10,323 bases of DNA from an uncultured Mycoplasmatales bacterium (GTDB lineage: Bacteria; Bacillota_I; Bacilli_A; Mycoplasmatales; Mycoplasmoidaceae): contig CAJTRF010000026.1 in assembly GCA_910578525.1 (NCBI GenBank), positions 1 to 10,323 of the forward strand, written 5' to 3'. Position 1 is the stretch's first letter; each line of letters opens with the position of its first letter. The position numbers and the translations under genes were made by a program. The notes under the pieces were generated by a model. The model saw nothing but the letters and a program-made list of their open reading frames with translations. It ran no database searches and had not been told where the DNA came from. Positions 1 through 6,505 of the stretch are shown here, piece after piece.

Positions 1-46
1 TTAAGCCATTTACATTTATTTATGATATTAATAATATTTTTTTATT

Positions 47-98
47 AAAAATCTCGAAATTTTTTTGGTCACGTGGTCACGGATTTTTTTCGATTTTT
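47..98. repeat. Imperfect inverted repeat around a GGTCACG tandem pair
   Basis: The left arm (47-59, AAAAATCTCGAAA) and right arm (88-98, TTTCGATTTTT) are complementary except for two bases missing from the right arm. Between them at 67-73 and 75-81 are two direct copies of GGTCACG separated by one base, creating the palindrome CACGTG at 70-75. This could be a dimeric protein-binding site. The arms are A/T-rich, so chance contributes, but the central pair is by far the most G+C-rich spot in the leader. Confidence 0.4.
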
Positions 99-107
99 TA
101 ATTTTTT

Positions 108-149
108 ATCTAAAAATGGTCAAATGTTAAGGTCAAATAATTTTTAGAT
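108..149. repeat. Perfect 10-bp inverted repeat enclosing a GGTCAAAT direct repeat
   Basis: ATCTAAAAAT at 108-117 is the exact reverse complement of ATTTTTAGAT at 140-149. The 22-base loop begins directly with GGTCAAAT (118-125) and carries a second copy at 131-138, five bases after the first. The same GGTCA core occurs in the pair at 67-81. A regulatory or replication-initiator binding site is a reasonable guess; function is unknown. Confidence 0.45.
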
Positions 150-167
150 TTTTTTAAGGTTTTTAAC

Positions 168-173
168 TCATTT
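168..173 (+). promoter_or_regulatory. Initiator-like element of the helicase gene
   Basis: TCATTT fits the trichomonad initiator consensus TCA(+1)Y(T/A), with the presumed start base A170 lying 16 bases before the ATG at 186. Trichomonad genes usually have 5' untranslated regions of this short length. The match is seen; its use as a promoter is inferred and depends on the host assignment. Confidence 0.4.
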
Positions 174-185
174 TTTAATTTGAAA

Positions 186-1778
186 ATGAAGCGAATTCCA
201 CCAGAAGAATTAGAACATGTAAGTACAAAAGAAATATATGATGAAATTCACAAATATTTCGACGATAAGCAAAATATAAAAAAAACATTATTTAATGTAA
301 ATACAGAAAACGCCGAACAAATGAAGAAGCAATACCGAATTGATATTTATGACAATTTTGTTATTGACGACATCCGACAAAAAGATTATACAGTTCAAGG
401 CGTTTTTCAGACAGAAGAACTCATACATGATTTAATGAGAGTTATTGCGTTAATCGATACAGCAAATTCACCATTTTTGTTTAAAATATGGGATGAAAAT
501 GGTAATACTTGCAAAATATCCCAGGTACCTCATGCAATAATGAAAAAAAAGTTGAAGTCAATCGATATTAAAGTCATGGATAAAATATTCAATGTTTGGG
601 ATATTGTTGATTATGGAAAAAACATCAACTTCTTTATATATAATCAAGTTTCATTTTACAGCGATAATCCACGAATTTTCTCCCTTTTTCGTGGATTCCC
701 ATATAAGCCATTGCGAACATTTGATAAAAATGTCATTGGATTATTTTTGGAGCATTTCATTTATGTTATTTGCAGTAAAAATATGGAAGTTTTCCATTAT
801 TTATGTAGTTGGATTGCTTTCTTACTTCAAAAACCAGGTGTGAAAATTGGAACAGCATTGGTACTGGTTGGAATACAAGGAACAGGAAAGACGATGTTCA
901 CGAATGCGATTTGTCAGCTACTTGGAGTTTATGGAATAGAGAATGCAAATCTGAATAATATAACTGGAAAACACAACTCACAAATTCTTAATAAAATGCT
1001 CATTGTTGTTAATGAAGTCGATTCAAGTTTTGGACTTAAAAGAGACAGTTCCAACATTTTAAAAACACTCATCACGGAAAAATCCATTGACATCAACCCT
1101 AAGCATAAAGAAACATTCACTGCATTAAATTATGCTAACTTTATTTTTGTTAGTAATAATTTCATTCCAATCAGGATAGAACCAGATGACCGAAGATACT
1201 GCGTTCTTCAGGTTAATGGTAAATATAAAGAAAATTATACATATTTCGGTCAATTATTTGATTCTTTCGCTGCTGATGGATTTTACGAGAACTTGTTAAC
1301 ATTCTTCCTCAATCAAGATATTGATAATTGGAATCCAGAAAAAACACTACCTTTCACAGAAGCAAAGAAAACAATAATTGATGCATGTGCTGGTTCAAAA
1401 TATCCTGATATTGTTTCATTTGCTAATGATAACAAAGATGAATTAAAACGAGGCGTAGAAAAACAAGAACTATATGAACAATACACAAAATGGGCGATTC
1501 AAAATGAAAAAGAAGTTCGAAGCCGACATGAATTCAATCAATACCTTTTAGAATGGTGTAATAAATTCCGTCCTCGTATTGATAATCCTCAAAGGAAAAC
1601 TTATTATAAATTAAAGGAACAAGAACTACCACCGCCACCTCCTCCTCCACTACCACCACCAGAATATGAAGAAGAACAATCAACATTCCCATTTGAATTA
1701 ATTGAAGACCAATCAGATGTCCCATTTGATAAAAATAACTTTTCTGATGATGATGATGATGATTTATTAAACTACTAA
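186..1778 (+). CDS. Superfamily 3 replicative helicase, D5/DUF5906-like
   Basis: 530-residue protein that probably unwinds DNA at replication forks. The ATPase core is clear. A helical region starting near residue 170 (GFPYKP) leads into Walker A GIQGTGKT at 229-236. Walker B/SF3 motif B is LIVVNEVD with N276-E277, and SF3 motif C is FVSNN around 321-325. These are followed by DDRRY (334-338), which supplies the arginine-finger-like basic pair. This order is typical of the D5-like SF3 helicases (DUF5906/P4-type) of viruses and plasmids. Residues 1-170 show no recognisable primase motifs. The C-terminus is unusual: P482-P488 and P490-P492, then an acidic tail ending with six Asp (521-526), probably disordered. 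It also carries EDQSDV (507-512), shared with the polymerase. The start is ATG 186; an in-frame TTG two codons earlier is not a credible eukaryotic start. It converges on the small minus-strand gene with a 15-bp gap. Confidence 0.9.
   Translation: MKRIPPEELEHVSTKEIYDEIHKYFDDKQNIKKTLFNVNTENAEQMKKQYRIDIYDNFVIDDIRQKDYTVQGVFQTEELIHDLMRVIALIDTANSPFLFKIWDENGNTCKISQVPHAIMKKKLKSIDIKVMDKIFNVWDIVDYGKNINFFIYNQVSFYSDNPRIFSLFRGFPYKPLRTFDKNVIGLFLEHFIYVICSKNMEVFHYLCSWIAFLLQKPGVKIGTALVLVGIQGTGKTMFTNAICQLLGVYGIENANLNNITGKHNSQILNKMLIVVNEVDSSFGLKRDSSNILKTLITEKSIDINPKHKETFTALNYANFIFVSNNFIPIRIEPDDRRYCVLQVNGKYKENYTYFGQLFDSFAADGFYENLLTFFLNQDIDNWNPEKTLPFTEAKKTIIDACAGSKYPDIVSFANDNKDELKRGVEKQELYEQYTKWAIQNEKEVRSRHEFNQYLLEWCNKFRPRIDNPQRKTYYKLKEQELPPPPPPPLPPPEYEEEQSTFPFELIEDQSDVPFDKNNFSDDDDDDLLNY
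1704..1720 (+). repeat. 17-bp sequence shared with the polymerase gene (copy 1)
   Basis: GAAGACCAATCAGATGT here is identical to 2760-2776. Both copies are read in the same frame and encode EDQSDV, here in the acidic disordered tail of the helicase. It may encode a shared short linear motif rather than act as a DNA repeat. Confidence 0.6.
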
Positions 1779-1793
1779 GAATAATTAAACAAT

Positions 1794-2015
1794 TTACTCT
1801 AAATTTGATTCTTTTGTTTTTTCTTTTAATTGTTCTTTTAATTGTATTAATTCTAATTTCTTTCGTAATCTATATTCTCTTTGTTGTTGCCTTCTAGCTT
1901 CAATTCTTTCTTCATCTGTTGCATATTTTTGTTTTCTACCTCTTTTGCTTGGAGTGTGTTCACAGATTTTTGCAAGATTTTCTTCTGAGATTGATTTAAC
2001 GATATTTTCAGACAT
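1794..2015 (-). CDS. Small basic protein with AT-hook-like and bZIP-like segment
   Basis: 73 residues. An N-terminal stretch is followed by KRGRKQKYATDEERIEARRQ, then QQREYRLRKK and a Leu/Lys/Glu-rich, probably helical C-terminus. The GRK core resembles an AT-hook, and the run of Arg/Lys followed by spaced Leu resembles a short bZIP basic region plus partial zipper. Small proteins with the GRxxKY..(D/E)E(E/K) plus REY.LRKK pattern occur in several protist and large-virus genomes, as I recall, mostly unnamed. A role in DNA binding or transcription is inferred. It is convergent with the helicase gene and divergent from the next gene over a 52-bp spacer. Its own upstream has only a near-match initiator (CCATTA). 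The ATG at 2013-2015 is the only plausible start. Confidence 0.7.
   Translation of the reverse strand: MSENIVKSISEENLAKICEHTPSKRGRKQKYATDEERIEARRQQQREYRLRKKLELIQLKEQLKEKTKESNLE
1997..2004 (+). promoter_or_regulatory. TAACGATA, Myb-recognition-like sequence
   Basis: This octamer matches the Myb recognition element described for the Trichomonas vaginalis ap65-1 promoter, as I remember it. It sits inside the start of the minus-strand small gene and about 54 bases upstream of the initiator-like site of the next plus-strand gene. A single 8-mer in AT-rich DNA is weak evidence. Confidence 0.2.
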
Positions 2016-2055
2016 TTTTAATGGGGTAAAAAAAGCGGTTAAAAATTAAAACACT

Positions 2056-2061
2056 TCATTT
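2056..2061 (+). promoter_or_regulatory. Initiator-like element of the 92-residue gene
   Basis: TCATTT, matching TCA(+1)YWW, places the presumed start base A2058 only 10 bases before the ATG at 2068. It lies in the 52-bp divergent spacer. It supports the start codon and the trichomonad-like host reading; promoter use is inferred. Confidence 0.45.
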
Positions 2062-2067
2062 TTCAGG

Positions 2068-2346
2068 ATGTCCAGAAGAAGCAATATTGTTTGTGGAATC
2101 AAAATACCACCAGAAATTAGAAATAAGGTTGATGCCTGTAAGAAAAAAATAGAAGCTATTGAAAAGATAGCAATTACATATGCTGTCCAAAGATATGATG
2201 GATTAAAACAATTTGGAATTTCTCCTGATTATGGTTCAGCTCTTGAAACATTAAAGTTCGAAATTGGAAAAGCAATTGATGAACTTGGAGAAATAATGCC
2301 ATCAGCTCAAGTATCAGCAGTTGAATCACAAGTTAATGATGAATAA
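2068..2346 (+). CDS. Hypothetical protein, 92 residues, unknown function
   Basis: I do not recognise this protein. It begins with a short basic segment (MSRRS), followed by a predicted mostly helical body with many Lys, Glu and Ile residues, including PPEIRNKVDACKKKIEAIEK, and ends with an acidic Ser/Val-rich tail. There is no signal peptide or membrane segment and no obvious metal-binding motif (only two Cys). A well-placed initiator-like site 10 bases upstream supports it as a real gene, as does its tandem position 50 bp before the polymerase ATG. By context it may belong to replication, for example as a small DNA-binding or polymerase-accessory protein or a terminal-protein candidate, but nothing in its sequence shows that. 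Confidence 0.7.
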   Translation: MSRRSNIVCGIKIPPEIRNKVDACKKKIEAIEKIAITYAVQRYDGLKQFGISPDYGSALETLKFEIGKAIDELGEIMPSAQVSAVESQVNDE

Positions 2347-2365
2347 AAAACCTAAACTTTTTATA

Positions 2366-2371
2366 TCACTT
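2366..2371 (+). promoter_or_regulatory. Initiator-like element of the polymerase gene
   Basis: TCACTT fits TCA(+1)YWW, with A2368 lying 29 bases before the ATG at 2397. This is slightly farther than at the other two plus-strand replication genes. It suggests that the polymerase has its own transcript rather than being read through from the upstream small gene. Confidence 0.35.
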
Positions 2372-2396
2372 TTTATTTTTGTATAAACATAAAAAC

Positions 2397-5300
2397 ATGT
2401 ATGATGCTGATTTATTTGATGTTCCTGTAGGATTATACACAACAACAAAGAATCAAATTCGTCAAGAATATGAAAATCGTGTTAAAGACCTTAAGGATGA
2501 TGATGAATTTAAAGAAAATATGAAAGAAATGATGCAAAAAGCATCTCAAGAGATTGATTTTGAAACTGATATATCTCAAGATGACTCCAAAAGATATGCA
2601 TTCACTGAAACATTACGACAATTATCTAGGAAAAGAACTCCATCAAAAGTAATTGTTCGTGCAAGAACATTAGATGGACAAAATAAATATTTTACTTTAA
2701 GCAATAAAAATAATATAGAAACAACAATTGGTCATATTAGTGGAGAAATTGATTTAGTAGAAGACCAATCAGATGTTAGTCCTGTTATTAATAATGGTTT
2801 TGTTCCAGTAGGCTATGAAGTAATGTTTATAAATCAATACCAAACAGGTAATGGAGTTAAATTCCAAACAAGAAGACAAGACCCAGATACACATGAAATT
2901 TATACAGAAGATGTTGAACTCGACCCGAGCTATAGAGGAGCACCAGAAGGAAGTTTTTTTCCTTATGTTAATTTGTCTCCTATTGATTTAAGTGAGTTCC
3001 AAATATTTCATACAGTTGACCCAAAGAATTATAAAGATAATTGTTTCGTTTATGCTTGTATCAAATCAGGAGTATTTACAGATGATGAAATTAATCATTT
3101 ACGTTTCTTTGTTCAAACAAAATCAATTCCAAATAACAGAATAATAGAAGTAGCAAAACAATTCAAATGTAATTTCGTCATAAGACGTATTAATGAAAAT
3201 AAAGGAACAAAAAATCAACAAGTTATGCACATTGATACAAGGAATAAAGATTGGGCAAAAGATTTTAAAAGAACAATCGAATTACTATTATATAAAGACC
3301 ACTATATGATTTATAAAAGAATTCCATGTTCTATATATTATCTAGAACATTTTGAAGAACTTGATAAAAAATTTCCAAATATGCCTTTAGAAAAAAGATG
3401 TTTAATAATGAAATTACATCCTAATGGTAAAACAGTTAAAAAATATTCTGATGGTAATGCATATCCATTAACTATTTTTCGAAAGATGTTTGAATTGAAC
3501 TTATTTAAAGAAATCCAATCATGCGAAATGGATATATTAAATACTACAGAATATGATAATTTAAATGATTATGAAACATTAGAATATCCAAAAGATTTAT
3601 GTTTAAAATTGATATCCAATAATGATAAAGAGAAAAAAGAAAAGAAATGGAGTCGTATATATTATAGTGATTTTGAAACAGACCCAACAGTGTCTCCACA
3701 TGAACCTTACTTAAATTGTACTGTATTTCGTGATAAAGCTAATATTCATAAAGTATCATTTATAGGAAATAATTGTGGTGAAAAATTACTAAACTATTTA
3801 TTGAATGGGTCCTTAACTTACTTCCATAACTTGAAATATGATGTATGTTTTTTCATTAATACTCCAGGATGGAAAACAGAAATTACAGAACGTTCAGGAA
3901 CAGTCCTACAAGTTATTATGTTAAAATATGATGAAAAAAACACATCCAAATTAATTAAGCAATTAACATTTCGTAATTCCTATTCTATTATTCCTTCTGC
4001 TTTAAGGAATTTCGCTGATATGTTCAATCTTGAAGTACATAAAGAAGTAATGGCATATAGATTATATACAAAAGAGAACAGAGATAAAAAATTTGTTGAA
4101 GAAAAAGAATTTACAGACCAATACATTGAAGAGAATATCGATAAAATGACCACAGAAGAACTTCAACAAAACTGTAAGCAATTAATCGAGAATGCTAAAA
4201 TGGCTAATTGTTATGAAAAAGGAAAAATAGATATTATAAAATATGCTCTCTTTTATTGTTTTAAGGATTGTATAGTATTAATGAAAGGATTAGAAAAGTT
4301 CAATGATGACTTGAGACAAGTATTCAGCGAAACAAAAACAGAAATGTTAGGAGTTCATAATTTTATTTCCATTAGTTCAATTGGATATAAATTTGCTAAA
4401 GAATTTGGATGCTTTGATGGATGTTATGAATTAAGTGGAAAACCACAGAACTTCATTCAACGTTGTGTTAGTGGTGGAAGAACAATGACTGCTGAAAATA
4501 AGAAACAATACGTAGAAGGAAGAATTCAAGACTTTGATGCAGTTAGTTTATATCCTTCAGCAATGAATGTAATGGATGGTGTTCCAAAAGGAGTTCCAAA
4601 AATAATTCCCAAAAACATTACTACTGAACAATTACTGAAATATGATACATTCTTTATTGAAGTTAATATTACTAAGCTTGAATGTAAATCTTCAAGACCT
4701 TATAAATTTGGTTTGGTTTTCCGTCGAAATGATGCGGGTAGTAAAATTTTTGATAATAATCCAATTGACCACTTTTACATTGATAAAGTTGGATTAATGG
4801 ATTTATTAGAATTTTATGAAATTGAATTTCAAGTAATCCGTGGATATTACTTTGATGAAGGCTTCAATAAGAAAATCAATGAATTTATAGAAGCATTATT
4901 TAATCTACGTCTTAAGTATAAAAAACAAAAGAATCCTTTAGAGAAAACAATTAAATTATTACTCAACTCAATCTACGGCAAGTCTATATTAAAGGCAATG
5001 AAGACCGAAACAAAGACAGTTCCAAAGGATAAAATAATGAAATATATTTGGAGAAATTACAATTTCATTAAAGAAGTAGTAGATAATCCAAATATTGATA
5101 AGTGTTATGTTAAAAGAATAAAACCTATTAATAACCATTTCAATTTACCACAATTTGGAGCTTCTGTGTTAAGCTGGAGTAAACATTTAATGAATCGTGT
5201 TATGTGTACTGCAGAACAAAATAACATAGACATATTTTATATTGACACAGATTCATGCCACGTTATGGAAAATGATGTTTCAAAAATAGCAGACTTATTT

Positions 5301-5675
5301 CAGTTCAAGTATCATAAGGAATTAATAGGAGAAAAAATGGGACAGTTCCATAATGATTTTGACCGTTTCCCAGGTTCTGTAGGAGCAATTCATTCAAGGA
5401 AATTAATTGCATTAGGTAAAAAGTCCTATTTGGATATTCTCGTTGATGAAGAAGGTAATGAAGGTTATCATATACGTCTAAAAGGTATTCCACATCAAGT
5501 TATAATGAATAAATGTAAACGATTGAACATAGGAATTGAAGAACTCTATGAAAGACTCTATAAAGGTGAGGAAATTACCTTTGACCTTTTAGATGGTAAT
5601 AATGGATTTCGTAAATCAAAGTGCTTCGAACAAACTAATTTACCTACATTCCTACGAAAAGTTAAATTTATTTAG
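2397..5675 (+). CDS. Protein-primed family B DNA polymerase, Maverick/Polinton-like
   Basis: 1092 residues from ATG 2397; an in-frame TTG six codons earlier is not a credible start. It should replicate the element using a protein primer and proofread with its 3'-5' exonuclease. Exonuclease motifs: ExoI DFET (D425, E427), ExoII HNLKYD (N478, D482), ExoIII YCFKD (Y620, D624). Polymerase motifs: A DFDAVSLYPS (D714), B KLLLNSIYGKS (N857, Y860, G861), C YIDTDS (D950, D952). The catalytic set is therefore intact. The roughly 130 residues between motifs A and B leave room for the TPR1/TPR2 insertions of protein-primed enzymes. Residues about 200-310 form a separate domain with DNCFVYA (C216) and DHYMIYK (H302), an OTU-like Cys/His arrangement. 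The N-terminal 200 residues also hold EDQSDV (122-127). The length suits Maverick polymerases. Its 3' end overlaps the convergent minus-strand gene by 8 bp. Confidence 0.95.
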   Translation: MYDADLFDVPVGLYTTTKNQIRQEYENRVKDLKDDDEFKENMKEMMQKASQEIDFETDISQDDSKRYAFTETLRQLSRKRTPSKVIVRARTLDGQNKYFTLSNKNNIETTIGHISGEIDLVEDQSDVSPVINNGFVPVGYEVMFINQYQTGNGVKFQTRRQDPDTHEIYTEDVELDPSYRGAPEGSFFPYVNLSPIDLSEFQIFHTVDPKNYKDNCFVYACIKSGVFTDDEINHLRFFVQTKSIPNNRIIEVAKQFKCNFVIRRINENKGTKNQQVMHIDTRNKDWAKDFKRTIELLLYKDHYMIYKRIPCSIYYLEHFEELDKKFPNMPLEKRCLIMKLHPNGKTVKKYSDGNAYPLTIFRKMFELNLFKEIQSCEMDILNTTEYDNLNDYETLEYPKDLCLKLISNNDKEKKEKKWSRIYYSDFETDPTVSPHEPYLNCTVFRDKANIHKVSFIGNNCGEKLLNYLLNGSLTYFHNLKYDVCFFINTPGWKTEITERSGTVLQVIMLKYDEKNTSKLIKQLTFRNSYSIIPSALRNFADMFNLEVHKEVMAYRLYTKENRDKKFVEEKEFTDQYIEENIDKMTTEELQQNCKQLIENAKMANCYEKGKIDIIKYALFYCFKDCIVLMKGLEKFNDDLRQVFSETKTEMLGVHNFISISSIGYKFAKEFGCFDGCYELSGKPQNFIQRCVSGGRTMTAENKKQYVEGRIQDFDAVSLYPSAMNVMDGVPKGVPKIIPKNITTEQLLKYDTFFIEVNITKLECKSSRPYKFGLVFRRNDAGSKIFDNNPIDHFYIDKVGLMDLLEFYEIEFQVIRGYYFDEGFNKKINEFIEALFNLRLKYKKQKNPLEKTIKLLLNSIYGKSILKAMKTETKTVPKDKIMKYIWRNYNFIKEVVDNPNIDKCYVKRIKPINNHFNLPQFGASVLSWSKHLMNRVMCTAEQNNIDIFYIDTDSCHVMENDVSKIADLFQFKYHKELIGEKMGQFHNDFDRFPGSVGAIHSRKLIALGKKSYLDILVDEEGNEGYHIRLKGIPHQVIMNKCKRLNIGIEELYERLYKGEEITFDLLDGNNGFRKSKCFEQTNLPTFLRKVKFI
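2760..2776 (+). repeat. 17-bp sequence shared with the helicase gene (copy 2)
   Basis: Identical to 1704-1720 and in the same frame, encoding EDQSDV at residues 122-127 of the polymerase. The surrounding peptides are also alike: LIEDQSDVPF in the helicase and LVEDQSDVSP here, each followed by an NN pair and Phe within about ten residues. Confidence 0.6.
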
Positions 5676-6489
5676 TTAAGATATCCTTTACATCAACATC
5701 TTTTGCTGGTTTAATTTTGACACTAATTGATAGTGGACTTTTTAATATAATTGGTTGAAATTGAAAATCTACTAAACTAATTTCTAAATTCTTTAATGAC
5801 TCTGTATATGTTTTTATTTTTAGTGGCTTCCCTTCTTTTTCAAAATTATATATTATAGGTTTTCCATCTCTAGTAATTGTATCAATATTACCAATTATTG
5901 ATGGGGTATGTTGTTTCTCACCGATATTTGCATACATTGGATTACCTTGTAAAGAAACTAGATAAAATTTAGTATGATTCAATATTGGTATATCTTGTAT
6001 AGGATAATGTTCATCTTCTTCATTAGCTTCGAAATCTGATGGTAAATCATAGTTATATAATCCTAATAATAATGCTACTCTATGAGATACTCTTTCAATT
6101 GAAATATTCTTTAGCATTTTCATTATAAAAACTCTTTTATTATTATCATATTCCCATTTTATATCATCTCTAGTATTTTTATTCATAAAATCTTCAATAC
6201 TTTTAATCGTATATGAAGAACGATTTTGGAAATGTATAGTAGTTATATCCGATACTTCTCTATATTCTTCTTCCTCCTCTTCTTCTTCTTCCTCATCATA
6301 AATATTTTTTGTTTTAGTTTCATAAGTATAATATTCAAATACATCGTCAGTCGTAGTCATTAATATATTACAATTAGTATTAATTGATGAAACATAGTAT
6401 TTAATATACTCACATTTCCAAGGTATATCAAAATTCGTTCTTACGGTATTATATGATTCGGGGTCAGTACTTTGAACAGAAATAAGCAT
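5668..6489 (-). CDS. Candidate minor capsid (penton-like) protein
   Basis: 273 residues. Assignment is by overall pattern, not a catalytic motif. The N-terminal part (about 10-60) and C-terminal part (about 170-262) look like all-beta strands, for example FYLVSLQGNP (175-184) and LEISLVDFQFQPIILKSP (235-252). A middle segment, SHRVALLLGLYN (135-146), recalls the LLGF-type signature before the second beta region in Polinton penton-like minor capsid proteins. A run of ten Glu (66-75) between the beta regions is probably an exposed loop. There is no signal peptide or membrane segment. Its location between a Maverick-like polymerase and a fibre-like gene fits a virion role. It overlaps the polymerase gene by 8 bp at the 3' end and shares a 16-bp divergent spacer with the fibre gene. 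It could instead be an unrelated structural protein. Confidence 0.5.
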   Translation of the reverse strand: MLISVQSTDPESYNTVRTNFDIPWKCEYIKYYVSSINTNCNILMTTTDDVFEYYTYETKTKNIYDEEEEEEEEEEYREVSDITTIHFQNRSSYTIKSIEDFMNKNTRDDIKWEYDNNKRVFIMKMLKNISIERVSHRVALLLGLYNYDLPSDFEANEEDEHYPIQDIPILNHTKFYLVSLQGNPMYANIGEKQHTPSIIGNIDTITRDGKPIIYNFEKEGKPLKIKTYTESLKNLEISLVDFQFQPIILKSPLSISVKIKPAKDVDVKDILTK

Positions 6490-6505
6490 TTTATTATATT
6501 AAAAA
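6490..6505. promoter_or_regulatory. 16-bp bidirectional spacer of the virion-type gene pair
   Basis: Only 16 A/T bases separate two divergent ATGs. Read with the start codons, the segment is partly palindromic (CATTTTATT...AAAAAATG). Neither direction has the TCAYWW initiator seen at the replication genes; the nearest forms are GCATTT and ACATTT. Core promoter elements must lie in this spacer or inside the opposing coding sequence. Confidence 0.4.

Larger units (their letters stand above)
1..185. promoter_or_regulatory. Non-coding region upstream of the helicase gene
   Basis: No ORF of useful length lies here on either strand; the two minus-strand ATG triplets near the left edge hit stops within one or two codons. 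The stretch is rich in T runs. It holds two closely spaced pairs of GGTCA-containing motifs, each pair enclosed by an inverted repeat, and an initiator-like TCATTT just before the helicase start. It is the longest non-coding stretch in an otherwise tightly packed window, so it is the likeliest place for a regulatory region or a replication-related site. That role is inference; nothing here proves an origin or an element terminus. Confidence 0.6.

Noticed and set aside
1..60. Possible terminal inverted repeat or element end at the left edge
   Set aside because: The matching inverted copy is not in the window and no target-site duplication can be seen, so an element end cannot be supported.
592..843. 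Plus-strand ORF of 83 codons
   Set aside because: It lies wholly inside the helicase gene in another frame and has no recognisable features; a shadow.
929..1120. Minus-strand ORF of 63 codons
   Set aside because: Antisense to the conserved helicase motif region, with random-looking composition; a shadow.
1534..1725. Minus-strand ORF with a Val-rich run
   Set aside because: The Val/Glu run is just the complement of the helicase proline-rich codons.
2061..2067. TTTTCAG-like 3' splice site just before the ATG at 2068
   Set aside because: No upstream 5' splice site or trichomonad-type branch/acceptor motif (ACTAACACACAG) is present, and the initiator-like TCATTT explains the start without an intron.
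2379..2396. Extended polymerase N-terminus from an in-frame TTG
   Set aside because: Non-ATG starts are not expected in this eukaryotic-type context, and ATG 2397 follows at once.
5305..5493. Minus-strand ORF of 62 codons
   Set aside because: Antisense to the polymerase C-terminal region, no supporting features.
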